DNA of 64,000 bases from Flavobacterium sp. YO12 (lineage in GTDB: Bacteria; Bacteroidota; Bacteroidia; Flavobacteriales; Flavobacteriaceae). Position numbers and translations under genes: made by a program. The stretch covers positions 1 to 64,000 of the forward strand of contig NZ_NRQU01000015.1 in the NCBI RefSeq assembly GCF_004119495.1. The letters run 5' to 3'. The notes beneath the pieces are model-generated. The model saw nothing but the letters and a program-made list of their open reading frames with translations. It was not told the DNA's origin and did not search any database. Shown piece by piece: positions 15,261-23,344 of this stretch (position 1 is the stretch's first letter; each line of letters begins with the position of its first letter).

Positions 15261-16124
15261 ATGAAAAAAATAATGTTGAGCTTATTTGTAGCTTTTGGAT
15301 TGAGTGCTTGCTCATTAGGAAATGAAGATATAACAGTAGATTGCGGGCCTGTTCAAGAACTTCCTTTTACAGGATTTCCTCTTTTATGTTCTTATAGTGT
15401 AAAAACCCTGCCTAACAACCCTACTGCACTTGTTTTAAATTCTCAAGAGAAATTAGAAGCTTACTTTGAAAAACGCGAAAACACATGTCCAGTTGCCAAT
15501 GATCCTAATATTGATTTTACAAAAGATTTTTTGGTAGGAATTTTTGCGGGAGCAAAACCTACAAGTGGTTATGACATAAAAATAACAACTATTGTAGAAA
15601 ACAAATGCCAGATTATTATTAATTTTTATGAAAAAGGTCCTTTAGCTGGTGAAACTATTGCACAGACTCCAACTTATCCATCAGATTTTATATTGATTCC
15701 AAAAACAACAAAAACAATTTTGTTTAACAGAACAAACGAAAGCTCTGATAATATTGTTATGGGAGATTTTGGTCTTTCAAGTCCTCATACTTTCTTTCAA
15801 TTAAACGATTTTAACATTTTGAAATTCTTAAATGTTGAGGATGGAAAATATGATTTTGAGCAATACAAATACACTGCAAAAACGAAAAAAAGCGAATATA
15901 CTGAATTCTTAAAGAATGTTCCTGCAGAAATTCTTGCACTTAAAGGCGGAACAAAAACTTACGGAACTCCAGATCCAGCTGGTAAAGGCGGTGTTTACTT
16001 TGAGTTAACTCAAGGAACTGTTACCACGAAAGTTTACATTGACAACAATGATACTCCAGATCAAAACACTGAAATAATATTGTTTAAAAAAGCTATTCAA
16101 CAAAAGATCATCAGTTTAAACTAA
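15261..16124 (+). CDS. Lipoprotein with PrcB-like domain
   Basis: A 287-residue lipoprotein. The lipobox is LSAC (Cys about 17) followed by SLGNEDITVD. The middle part (KDFLVGIFAGAKPTSGYDIKITTIVENKCQIIINFYEKGP) resembles the PrcB C-terminal domain ('GYdi.i' plus beta strands), and the C-terminal part (KYTAKTKKSEYTEFLKNVPAEILALKGGTKTYGTPDPAGKGGVYFELTQG) is a second beta-rich region I do not recognise. PrcB-like domains accompany protease complexes in spirochaetes; here no protease is adjacent. It starts a run of plus-strand genes with 10 bp to the next. Confidence 0.7.
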   Translation: MKKIMLSLFVAFGLSACSLGNEDITVDCGPVQELPFTGFPLLCSYSVKTLPNNPTALVLNSQEKLEAYFEKRENTCPVANDPNIDFTKDFLVGIFAGAKPTSGYDIKITTIVENKCQIIINFYEKGPLAGETIAQTPTYPSDFILIPKTTKTILFNRTNESSDNIVMGDFGLSSPHTFFQLNDFNILKFLNVEDGKYDFEQYKYTAKTKKSEYTEFLKNVPAEILALKGGTKTYGTPDPAGKGGVYFELTQGTVTTKVYIDNNDTPDQNTEIILFKKAIQQKIISLN

Positions 16125-16134
16125 ATTTAGTGAT

Positions 16135-16533
16135 ATGAAAAAACATTTTCTATTTTTTGCTGTATTGTGTATTTTCTCTTCGGCTTATTCGCTAGAATCG
16201 ATGGTCGTAAACACAGGTTCTATAGTAAATACCTGGATTTGGGAAAAGTCAATTGGAGGAGCAGATAATCCTTATACAGCGACACCTAAAACCATTGGGT
16301 TTGCAAAAAAAATAGTTTTCACTTCAAATGGCAGAGTGATTACTTATAAGAACAATGTAGAGATTAGAAACAGTACATATCAAATAGAAAAAGGGATTGG
16401 CTATTTTGACTCGGAAGAGCACGATCTTATTACTTTTGAAGGCAGAACATATATCATAGAAAAGCTTGACAATCAAAACCTAACAATTGTAAGTAATAAC
16501 AAAGATGCTTCCCGATCTATCTTTAAAAGATAG
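16135..16533 (+). CDS. Small secreted protein of unknown function
   Basis: A 132-residue protein with signal peptide (MKKHFLFFAVLCIFSSAYSLE). The mature part WIWEKSIGGADNPYTATPKTIGFAKKIVFTSNGRVITYKNN.EI resembles small beta-barrel, lipocalin-like secreted proteins that are common and uncharacterised in Bacteroidota. It is 10 bp after the PrcB-like lipoprotein, so co-transcribed. I do not recognise a named family. Confidence 0.75.
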   Translation: MKKHFLFFAVLCIFSSAYSLESMVVNTGSIVNTWIWEKSIGGADNPYTATPKTIGFAKKIVFTSNGRVITYKNNVEIRNSTYQIEKGIGYFDSEEHDLITFEGRTYIIEKLDNQNLTIVSNNKDASRSIFKR

Positions 16534-16558
16534 TTTTATAAGCTTTTAAAAACTATTT

Positions 16559-17137
16559 TTGCAAAACCAAACAATACCACTTTTTTTGAAAGACGATTTA
16601 GAAAAATATATTAAGAAATGTATTAAAAATGACAGAGAGGCACAACTGAAAATTTATCAGTTGTTCTCTCCTGTTTTATATGGTATATGTCTTAAATATA
16701 TGAAAAATGAAGATGACGCCAAAGATGTTTTTCAGGAAGCATTTGTCATTGTTTTTCAAAAAATGAACCAATATAAATTTGAAGGAAGTTTCGAAGGCTG
16801 GCTGAAACGGATTTTTATCAATAAGCTGATCGAGACTTTAAACAAAAAGAAAAAAGAGAGTTTCTTTCTAGATGTTTTTGATCCTGACACTGATTTTGTC
16901 GAAGAAGAGGATTTAGACATTCAACCAATAGAACAAGAGAAACTGCTGGAATATATTAGAGATTTACCAGATCAATACCGAACGGTTTTTAATCTCTATG
17001 TCTTTGAGAAACTAAAACATAGAGAAATTGGCGAATTGCTAAATATTTCTGAAGGTACATCAAAATCAAATTTAAACCGGGCAAAGCACATTTTGCAAAA
17101 AAGAATACTGAGCATAAAAAATTTTAAAATAGCATGA
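16559..17137 (+). CDS. RNA polymerase ECF sigma factor
   Basis: A 192-residue extracytoplasmic-function sigma factor. Region 2 is AQLKIYQLFSPVLYGICLKYMKNEDDAKDVFQEAFVIVFQKMNQYKFEGSFEGWLKRIFINKLIETL and region 4 is LLEYIRDLPDQYRTVFNLYVFEKLKHREIGELLNISEGTSKSNLNRAKHILQKRI. No ATG lies before region 2: starts are TTG at 16559 or TTG at 16586. A -7-like TATTTTTG covers 16554-16561, which would favour 16586 if used as promoter. It overlaps the next gene by 4 bp (ATGA), so the sigma factor and its membrane partner are coupled. Confidence 0.9.
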   Translation: MQNQTIPLFLKDDLEKYIKKCIKNDREAQLKIYQLFSPVLYGICLKYMKNEDDAKDVFQEAFVIVFQKMNQYKFEGSFEGWLKRIFINKLIETLNKKKKESFFLDVFDPDTDFVEEEDLDIQPIEQEKLLEYIRDLPDQYRTVFNLYVFEKLKHREIGELLNISEGTSKSNLNRAKHILQKRILSIKNFKIA

Positions 17138-18729
17138 AAAAGCAGGATATAGAAGATATTTTTTCATCAATGGAAGACTTTTCTAGTGTTCCGCCTCCTG
17201 AATTGTGGGGACAAATTGAAGAAAAACTTGACAAACCTAAAAAGAAGAAAAAAGTAATTCTTTGGTGGTCGGCGGCAGCATGCTTATTATTAGGCTTATT
17301 GCTCCCTTCTGTTTTGAATTTTACTTCTAACTCTGGAATCAAAACTATCAATAATGATGCTTTAGATAATAACAAAGTTGTACTTGAGTCAAAAGGTAAT
17401 AAAAACACTAACGACAAAGAAAACAAATCAATAAACAATCAAATTTCATCATCAGAAAACGAACATAATCAATCAAACCAAAATCAGAAAATTGTAAATC
17501 CAGCTGTAAATTCACAATCTAAATACGGTAAAAATGAGGCAGCACCAAAAACAAATGCCTCAAAAAATACATTAAACAATGTCGCGATTCAGGAAAATTA
17601 TGTTCCTGCAAAAGCAAACGGCTTTAACGCATCTTCAAAAAATCAAATCTCGAATATTGAAAAAAGAAAAGCAGATAGAGTTCTGGCTGAAAAAACCTTT
17701 ACTTCAGGTAAAAAAAATCAATTCAATACTGGTCTAAACAACGCTATTGCAAGTTCTATTTTTGAAGAAAAGACAACTTCAAAAACGCAAAACAAAACAG
17801 TTCTTAGTCTTTCTAACAATGCTGTAAACGCTTCTGAATACAAGCAAAAAACAGATAAAGCAATTCAAGAAAACAGATCGATTGCAAGCAGTCCAATTGA
17901 AAATTCGAAAAACAATTTGAATACTACAAACGGCTTGACTAAAAAAGATTCTCTACAACTTAGAGAGCTTCAAAATTTAGAAAAAGGTATTGCCGCAACT
18001 GAAACTAAAAAAGAAAAAGAGGACAAAATACTCTCAAAACAAGATAAATGGGCGCTGCAGCTTTTTGCAGGTGTGGGCAGCTCTGAAAACTATAAAAACA
18101 ATAAAACTTTAGGAAACGTAAACGACTCTAAACAAAGTAATTCGTACGGAGTAAAAACGCAATATAAAATCAATAAAAAATGGGCAGTCGCTTCTGGAGT
18201 TAAAATTAATGAGCTTGGTCAGAGTGTTGCAAATGTTTCTTATTTAAGCGCTAAAAACAATGCGTTTTTTAGCGCAAGCGACTATTTTGCTCAAAATGCG
18301 TCAGCTCCACATATTGCAAGTGACGCAAATTATGTGCTAGTTTCTAACAGTACAAAAGAGGCTATGAAAAGTGAGAATATACAAACTGGAAATTTAGATC
18401 AAAATCTGCGCTATGTCGAAATGCCGCTAGAAGTTTCTTATTCTATTTTTAGTAAAAACAAAGCGAGCATTAATTTAAATACTGGTGGATTTGTTGGTAA
18501 ATTGATCTCAAACAGTGTTTCTATTGATGGAAGTTCTATGGGCGAAAACGTAAATGCAAACGATTATGTATATGGTTCTACTTTGAGCAGTACAATTCAA
18601 TATCGTGTTTACAAAAAAACAAATGTATTTGTTGAACCCGCTGTGAATTATTATGTAAATCCATTAAACAGTCAGTCTTTCAATCAGTTTCAATGGGGCT
18701 TGAATTTCGGACTTAATGTTTCTTTTTAA
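17134..18729 (+). CDS. Anti-sigma-like membrane protein fused to an outer-membrane beta-barrel domain
   Basis: A 531-residue protein. Residues 1-40 are cytosolic (PPPELWGQIEEKLDKPKKKKK, like the ends of anti-sigma N-termini), 41-62 a single transmembrane helix, 63 to about 300 a very Asn/Lys/Ser-rich, low-complexity linker, and about 303-531 a beta-barrel-like domain (KWALQLFAGVGSSENY...RYVEMPLEVSYSIF...FQWGLNFGLNVSF) ending in Phe as outer-membrane barrels do. It is translationally coupled to the ECF sigma gene, so the N-terminus probably holds the sigma factor. The layout would let one chain span the whole envelope; the roles are inferred. Confidence 0.75.
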   Translation: MKKQDIEDIFSSMEDFSSVPPPELWGQIEEKLDKPKKKKKVILWWSAAACLLLGLLLPSVLNFTSNSGIKTINNDALDNNKVVLESKGNKNTNDKENKSINNQISSSENEHNQSNQNQKIVNPAVNSQSKYGKNEAAPKTNASKNTLNNVAIQENYVPAKANGFNASSKNQISNIEKRKADRVLAEKTFTSGKKNQFNTGLNNAIASSIFEEKTTSKTQNKTVLSLSNNAVNASEYKQKTDKAIQENRSIASSPIENSKNNLNTTNGLTKKDSLQLRELQNLEKGIAATETKKEKEDKILSKQDKWALQLFAGVGSSENYKNNKTLGNVNDSKQSNSYGVKTQYKINKKWAVASGVKINELGQSVANVSYLSAKNNAFFSASDYFAQNASAPHIASDANYVLVSNSTKEAMKSENIQTGNLDQNLRYVEMPLEVSYSIFSKNKASINLNTGGFVGKLISNSVSIDGSSMGENVNANDYVYGSTLSSTIQYRVYKKTNVFVEPAVNYYVNPLNSQSFNQFQWGLNFGLNVSF

Positions 18730-18769
18730 TTGCTTTACTTTGTTGTAATTTCGCGCAAAAAAGAAATTA

Positions 18770-19297
18770 ATGTCTTTAAATAAAAAACTCGAAGATTCTG
18801 TTTTTCTCTCTAAAAATTTAAGTATTGCCAAAGAATTAGTTTATGATATCTGCGGCTTTACCTGTTCTGAACTTCAGCCAGAAACCGAGAGCCAAGATTA
18901 TGAAGCTTTCGATTTTAAAATCGATAATCGGCCTGTTAAATTTAGATCCGCCAAAATTACCCCGACCAAAACTGGTCAGTTTGTAACCTTATGGAAGCGC
19001 AATAAATCAGGCGTAATTGAACCTTTTGATTATTCTGATTCTATTGATTTTGTCATAGTAAGCGTTCAAAAAGAAAATCTTTTAGGACAATTTGTTTTCC
19101 CTAAAGATGTTCTGCTTAAAAAAGGAATATTTACTACTGAAACTAAAGAAGGGATAAGAGCCACGAGAGTTTACCCGCCTTGGGATGAAACTACCAGCAA
19201 ACAAGCCCAAAAAACACAGCAATGGCAATTGAATTATTTCTATGAAATAAGCCCAAATACTGATTTAAATACTTTTAAAAAGCTTTTTACATTATAA
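18770..19297 (+). CDS. MepB family protein
   Basis: A 175-residue protein resembling staphylococcal MepB (third gene of mepRAB, function unknown). Supporting stretches are ELVYDICGFTCSELQPETESQDYEAFDFKIDNRPVKFRSAKITPTKTGQFVTLWKRNKSGVIEPFDYSDSIDFVIVSV, GQFVFPKDVLLKKGIFT and GIRATRVYPPWDETTSKQAQKTQQWQ. It is probably cytosolic. No MATE efflux pump is adjacent here, unlike in mepRAB. Confidence 0.85.
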   Translation: MSLNKKLEDSVFLSKNLSIAKELVYDICGFTCSELQPETESQDYEAFDFKIDNRPVKFRSAKITPTKTGQFVTLWKRNKSGVIEPFDYSDSIDFVIVSVQKENLLGQFVFPKDVLLKKGIFTTETKEGIRATRVYPPWDETTSKQAQKTQQWQLNYFYEISPNTDLNTFKKLFTL

Positions 19298-19397
19298 GAC
19301 GCAATCTGGTTTCCAAGTTCTTAAAGTCTTTTTTTTATAACTTTAGACAATCTGCAATAAAATGCTGTTTCTAAACTATTAATTTAAAAGAAACTAA

Positions 19398-19607
19398 ATG
19401 AACTTTTTCAAAATCAAAACCAGCTGGTCAAATGCTGAATTCATTATCTTGAAACTTTGCATTGCCTCGGCTTACATTTTAATAGGCACTTATTTTCATG
19501 ATTTTTTCAGCAATTACTACACTCCTTTAATTCTCTTATTTGGCATTACAGTAATTTGGTCTGTTTATTTATGGCTGAGTAAAATGAAAAACAGAAACAA
19601 GGAGTAA
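19398..19607 (+). CDS. Small two-helix membrane protein, unknown function
   Basis: A 69-residue protein with two predicted membrane helices (about residues 15-33 and 41-58: LILLFGITVIWSVYLWLS) and a basic C-terminus (KMKNRNKE) that would face the cytosol. Codon use is like the neighbours. I do not recognise the family; similar short membrane proteins are widespread in Flavobacteriaceae. Confidence 0.65.
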   Translation: MNFFKIKTSWSNAEFIILKLCIASAYILIGTYFHDFFSNYYTPLILLFGITVIWSVYLWLSKMKNRNKE

Positions 19608-19639
19608 GGATAAACTCGAATTACTTGTAAAAACAAAAC

Positions 19640-19647
19640 TATCTTTG
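19640..19647 (+). promoter_or_regulatory. -7 element before rluE
   Basis: TATCTTTG matches TAnnTTTG and lies 15 bp before the rluE start. The only upstream TTG (19625-19627) is 12 bp away, shorter than usual, so only the -7 element is well supported. Confidence 0.5.
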
Positions 19648-19661
19648 CAAAAAAATAAAAC

Positions 19662-20234
19662 ATGCATCGACACTTCATTCTTTTTAAACCTTATGGTTAT
19701 TTAAGTCAATTTATCTATGAATTGAAAAGAAAGAAAAAACTTTTAGGCGAATTGCATGATTTTCCAGAAGGAACTATGGCAATTGGAAGACTTGATGAAG
19801 ATTCTGAAGGTTTATTGCTGCTAACAACAGACGGAAAAGTAAGCGAGCAGATAAGGAGTAAAAAAGTCGATAAAGAATATTATGTTCAGGTAGATGGCAT
19901 TATTACCCCTGAAGCAATTGAACAATTACAGAAAGGTGTAGAAATAGGTTTTGATGGCGGAAAATACAAAACAAAACCCTGCTCTGCTTTTATTGTAACT
20001 GAAATTCCTGATTTTGGACCTCGAGCAAAAAAAATCCGAGATGAACGCCACGGACCAACTTCTTGGGCATCAATTACCGTGAATGAAGGAAAATTTCGTC
20101 AGGTTAGAAAAATGACTGCTGCCGTTGGATTTCCTACTTTACGCTTAGTTCGCGTTAGAATAGGAAATGTATATTTGCAAAACCTAAAAGCTGGAGAAGT
20201 TCTTGAGGTTTCTGATTTTAAATTAGATAATTAA
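19662..20234 (+). CDS. rluE: 23S rRNA pseudouridine synthase, RluE type
   Basis: A 190-residue RsuA/RluE-family enzyme without the S4 domain. It opens RHFILFKPYGYLSQF; the catalytic Asp is in AIGRLDEDSEGLLLLTTDG; RQVRKMTAAVGFPTLRLVRVRIGN is the conserved C-terminal loop. E. coli RluE modifies U2457 of 23S rRNA and shares the PTSW and KPYGYL-like features seen here (GPTSWASITVNEGKFRQVRKM). It is followed 62 bp later by trmL, another RNA-modification gene. Confidence 0.9.
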   Translation: MHRHFILFKPYGYLSQFIYELKRKKKLLGELHDFPEGTMAIGRLDEDSEGLLLLTTDGKVSEQIRSKKVDKEYYVQVDGIITPEAIEQLQKGVEIGFDGGKYKTKPCSAFIVTEIPDFGPRAKKIRDERHGPTSWASITVNEGKFRQVRKMTAAVGFPTLRLVRVRIGNVYLQNLKAGEVLEVSDFKLDN

Positions 20235-20296
20235 GGTAATTTGAAAATTAGATAATTCTCAAATTAACGATTAACCGAATAAACAAATAAACGATA

Positions 20297-20752
20297 ATGC
20301 TAAACGTAGTTCTTGTAGAACCAGAAATACCAAATAATACTGGAAATATTGGAAGATTGTGTGTAGGAACCGAAAGTAGACTGCACTTAATTCATCCTTT
20401 CGGATTTGTAATAAACGATAAAAATCTAAAACGTTCTGGTTTGGATTATTGGGTTCATCTTGACGTAACTGAATACCAAAATATAGAAGAATGGATCAAG
20501 CAGATTCCAGATCAATCACGTGTTTTTTTGATGAGCTCTCATGCTGAAAAATCGTATTTAGAAACAGATTTTCAAGATGGGGATTGGCTGGTTTTTGGCA
20601 AAGAAAGCGTTGGATTAAGCAAAGAAGTTTTAGCTCGTTTCGAAAACCATTTAACAATTCCAATGTCAAAACTAATTCGCAGCTTTAACATTGCAAATTC
20701 TGTTGCTTTTGTGGTTGGTGAAGCTAAAAGACAGATTGGGTTAAAAGTTTAA
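20297..20752 (+). CDS. trmL: tRNA (cytidine/uridine-34-2'-O)-methyltransferase TrmL
   Basis: A 151-residue SPOUT methyltransferase that uses SAM to methylate the wobble ribose of tRNA-Leu. Motif 1 is LVEPEIPNNTGNIGRLCVGT, motif 2 GDWLVFGKESVGLSKEVL and motif 3 IPMSKLIRSFNIANSVAFVVGEAKRQ, which make up the trefoil-knot SAM site. Length is typical. Confidence 0.93.
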   Translation: MLNVVLVEPEIPNNTGNIGRLCVGTESRLHLIHPFGFVINDKNLKRSGLDYWVHLDVTEYQNIEEWIKQIPDQSRVFLMSSHAEKSYLETDFQDGDWLVFGKESVGLSKEVLARFENHLTIPMSKLIRSFNIANSVAFVVGEAKRQIGLKV

Positions 20753-20770
20753 ATTAATTAAATATTTTCA

Positions 20771-20905
20771 TCATAAGCTCCAGAGGAGCGTAATATTTAT
20801 AGTCTAAAATTAAACCATCATGTAAGCTCCAGAGGAGCTATATATTTTGACCCTATTGGGCTAGTTTTACTAAATGTGATTTAACATTTCTATAAATATA
20901 ACGTC
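20771..20905. repeat. Flavobacterium-type intergenic repeat cluster (AAGCTCCAGAGGAGC)
   Basis: Two tandem-like copies of TCAT(G)TAAGCTCCAGAGGAGC (20771-20790 and 20819-20839), each a small hairpin with stem GCTCC/GGAGC, followed by AT-rich text. The downstream TATAAATATAACG (20891 onward) is the inverse of the TAATATTTATAG beside the first copy. It sits between convergent trmL and btuD and resembles dispersed repeats seen in this genus. Confidence 0.7.
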
Positions 20906-20950
20906 GCGCTGGGACTTGAATTTCGCACAGCAAAGCTTCTAAAAATATCT

Positions 20951-21727
20951 CTAAGTAATCACAAACTTTCCTTTTTCGGCATCAAAAACAATATGTTCAT
21001 CTTTGAACAAAGTGGCAAAATTTCCGTTTGAAATCAAATTACATGGTTCATCCTGAACAACACTTTCTGGAGTCATAATAATCATTTCGTCACTTAATTG
21101 AATTGCTAAATCAATATCGTGAGTAGAGAATAAAATGCATTTTTGCGTTTCTTGAGTTAGTTTTTTAAGCAATTTAAATAAAGAAACTTTGTGCAATAAA
21201 TCAAGATGCGTTGTAGGTTCATCTAAAATAATCAGCGCTGTATCCTGCGCTAAAGCTCTGGCGATTAAAACCTTTTGCAATTGACCATCGCTTATTTCAA
21301 AATGTTTTTTTTGAGCCAAATGCTCGATTTGTGTCAGCACCATTGCTTCTTGAACCTTTTCAATATCAGTTTCAGTTAAAGAATCAACCCAATTGGTATA
21401 CGGTTGTCGGCCTAATGCAACCAATTCAAAAACAGTAAGATTACTTGGCGGCAGTTTTTCGGTTAAAACCAAACTTAGATTTTGAGCCAAGTCTAACGGT
21501 TTATAGGTATTGATATTTTTATCATTCAAAAACACTGTTCCCAACAAAGGCTGCTGAATTCCTGTAATAGTTCGCAGCAAAGTCGATTTCCCAATTCCGT
21601 TTGCACCAATCAACGAAATAAGTTTCCCAGAAGTTAAATTCAAATTCAAATTTTCGGCAATAGTCACAGTTGCTTTCTTGGCTTTATATCCAATACTTAA
21701 ATTTGAAGTTTTTAAAATACTTGTCAT
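20951..21727 (-). CDS. btuD: Vitamin B12/iron-chelate ABC transporter ATP-binding protein (BtuD type)
   Basis: A 258-residue FecE/BtuD-class ATPase. Walker A is GANGIGKS, the signature region ISDGQLQKVLIARALAQD, Walker B LIILDEPTTHLD and the switch His FSTHDID. It energises import of corrinoid through the permease at 22310-23338. The start at 21727 is favoured over the longer frame to 21778, because the extra residues would come from the inverted repeat of the inserted cassette. B12 specificity is inferred from the adjoining cob and btuB genes. Confidence 0.85.
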   Translation of the reverse strand: MTSILKTSNLSIGYKAKKATVTIAENLNLNLTSGKLISLIGANGIGKSTLLRTITGIQQPLLGTVFLNDKNINTYKPLDLAQNLSLVLTEKLPPSNLTVFELVALGRQPYTNWVDSLTETDIEKVQEAMVLTQIEHLAQKKHFEISDGQLQKVLIARALAQDTALIILDEPTTHLDLLHKVSLFKLLKKLTQETQKCILFSTHDIDLAIQLSDEMIIMTPESVVQDEPCNLISNGNFATLFKDEHIVFDAEKGKFVIT

Positions 21728-21737
21728 TATTGTGCAT

Positions 21738-22281
21738 TTTTTAAACACATAGAAACATAGGTTTCTTTGTCTAATCAAAAAGGCGTTTAAAATTTACTCG
21801 TAAATTAAACATAGCCACACTCTAATATTTAGGCAGTGATCTAAAATATTCATTTACAAAAGTTCTTTGGCCTTCTTTAAAAATATTAAAACAATTAAAA
21901 TTAATTAAAATTCCCTTTGGTGCTTTTAAAAGCTTCATGTAAGTTAAAAGTTGTGCTTGATGTATTGAATTTATTTCAGAAACAGTTTTCAATTCTACTA
22001 CCAAGCAATTTTCAACAAATAAATCACATCTAAAATCTGTAATTAACTCTTTCCCTTTATATAATATTGGAACTTTCATCTCTGTGAAAAAATTTAATTT
22101 TCTTTGTGAAAGTTCTTCTTTTAGACATTGATGATAGACATTTTCAAGCAATCCTTTTCCAATAATTTTATGGACTTCAATTGAAGCTCCTAAAACTTCA
22201 TAAGTTAATTCATCTAAATATTTTTGCGTAATCATTATTTTTTAATTGAAATAAAAACTATGTTTCTATGTGTTTAAAAAA
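21738..22281. mobile_element. Cassette bounded by 24-bp inverted repeats carrying a GxxExxY gene
   Basis: The left end (21738-21760, with the T run from 21737) is TTTTTTAAACACATAGAAAC plus ATAG. The right end (22258-22281) is its exact reverse complement over 24 bases. With one mismatch the match extends 4 bp further inwards. The 544-bp interior holds a single gene. It splits the btuF-btuC-btuD operon between btuC and btuD. There is no transposase and no clear target duplication, so mobility would need help in trans. Confidence 0.7.
21822..22235 (-). CDS. GxxExxY family protein (PDDEXK_3-like)
   Basis: A 137-residue protein of the GxxExxY family. The naming motif GLLENVY is at residues 28-34. 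The predicted nuclease-like core is FRCDLFVENCLVVELKTVSEINSIHQAQLLTYMKLL (D, ELK and the Q of a PDDEXK fold). No activity has been established for the family as far as I know. It sits alone in the inverted-repeat cassette, oriented with the btu genes, 74 bp from btuC and 94 bp from btuD. Its presence inside the transport operon looks like an insertion rather than a functional partner. Confidence 0.9.
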   Translation of the reverse strand: MITQKYLDELTYEVLGASIEVHKIIGKGLLENVYHQCLKEELSQRKLNFFTEMKVPILYKGKELITDFRCDLFVENCLVVELKTVSEINSIHQAQLLTYMKLLKAPKGILINFNCFNIFKEGQRTFVNEYFRSLPKY

Positions 22282-22309
22282 CTAATATACGGATTAAAAA
22301 TGTAAGTTT

Positions 22310-23338
22310 TTACTGAAAATTTCTTTTTCGCATTAACAACCAAATTACGACCGGCGCACCAATAATTGATGTAATTGCATTAATTGGTAATGTTACCTCT
22401 AATCCTGGCATCTGCGATGCCATATCGCAAAACAACATAATTATACCTCCAAAAAAAAACGTACTCCAATATAAAACAGTATGATTACTAGTTTGAAATG
22501 TCAGTTTTGCAATATGCGGAACAGCCAAACCTATAAAGGCAATAGGTCCTGCAAAAGCGGTAACACTTCCTGCCAAAATACTTGTTGCAAGAATAATTAT
22601 TAATCGTGCTCTCTTATAATTTAAACCCATACTTTTAGCATAATTCTCTCCTAAAAGCAATGCATTTAAAGGCTTGATGCTTCCTGCACTTAAAAGCAAT
22701 CCAAAACCAATACAAACCGCCAGAATAATAATCGATGTCCAAGAAAGATTTCCGAGACTTCCTAAAGACCAAAAGGTAAACTTCTGCAATTGTTCAGCTG
22801 AACTAAAATAAGTTAAAACCCCAACAATGGCACTTGTAAAACTGGCAAACATAAGTCCAACAATTAAAATTGCCATTGTATTTCGCAATCTTTGTGCAAC
22901 CAGTAAAACTAAAAGCAAAACTGAAACACTTCCTAAAGTAGATGCCAGTACAATTCCATACGGAGACAACAAAACTGAGCTTAAAAAAGACGGTAATATT
23001 GCTGCACCTAAAATTACAATTGCTACTGCCAAAATTGCTCCAGAACTCAGTCCTAATACATCTGGTCCTGCCAGCGGATTTCTAAACAAGGTCTGCATCA
23101 GCAAACCACTTATAGACAACCCAACTCCAACCAAAATAGCTGTAATTGCTTTTGGCAGACGGTAATTAATAATAATATATTCCCAGGTTGATTTACTTGC
23201 CTGCCCTCCAGTTAAACTGCTGCAGACTTCTTTGAACGGAATTGTAACAGATCCTAAACTAATGTCTAGGAAAAACATAAACAAAAGTGCTAAACCAAGT
23301 ATGGAAAACAGAGTTATATTTCGTGTTTTATTTATCAA
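22310..23338 (-). CDS. btuC: Vitamin B12/iron-chelate ABC permease (BtuC/FecCD type)
   Basis: A 342-residue FecCD-family permease with about ten membrane helices. Family stretches are INYRLPKAITAILVGVGLSISGLLMQTLFRNPLAGPDVLGLSSGA, AILIVGLMFASFTSAIVGVLTYF and FAGPIAFIGLAVPHIAKLTFQTSNH, the coupling region for the ATPase. It pairs with BtuF (6 bp upstream) and BtuD (downstream past the cassette) to move corrinoid across the inner membrane. Confidence 0.9.
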   Translation of the reverse strand: MINKTRNITLFSILGLALLFMFFLDISLGSVTIPFKEVCSSLTGGQASKSTWEYIIINYRLPKAITAILVGVGLSISGLLMQTLFRNPLAGPDVLGLSSGAILAVAIVILGAAILPSFLSSVLLSPYGIVLASTLGSVSVLLLVLLVAQRLRNTMAILIVGLMFASFTSAIVGVLTYFSSAEQLQKFTFWSLGSLGNLSWTSIIILAVCIGFGLLLSAGSIKPLNALLLGENYAKSMGLNYKRARLIIILATSILAGSVTAFAGPIAFIGLAVPHIAKLTFQTSNHTVLYWSTFFFGGIIMLFCDMASQMPGLEVTLPINAITSIIGAPVVIWLLMRKRNFQ

Positions 23339-23344
23339 TTGACC

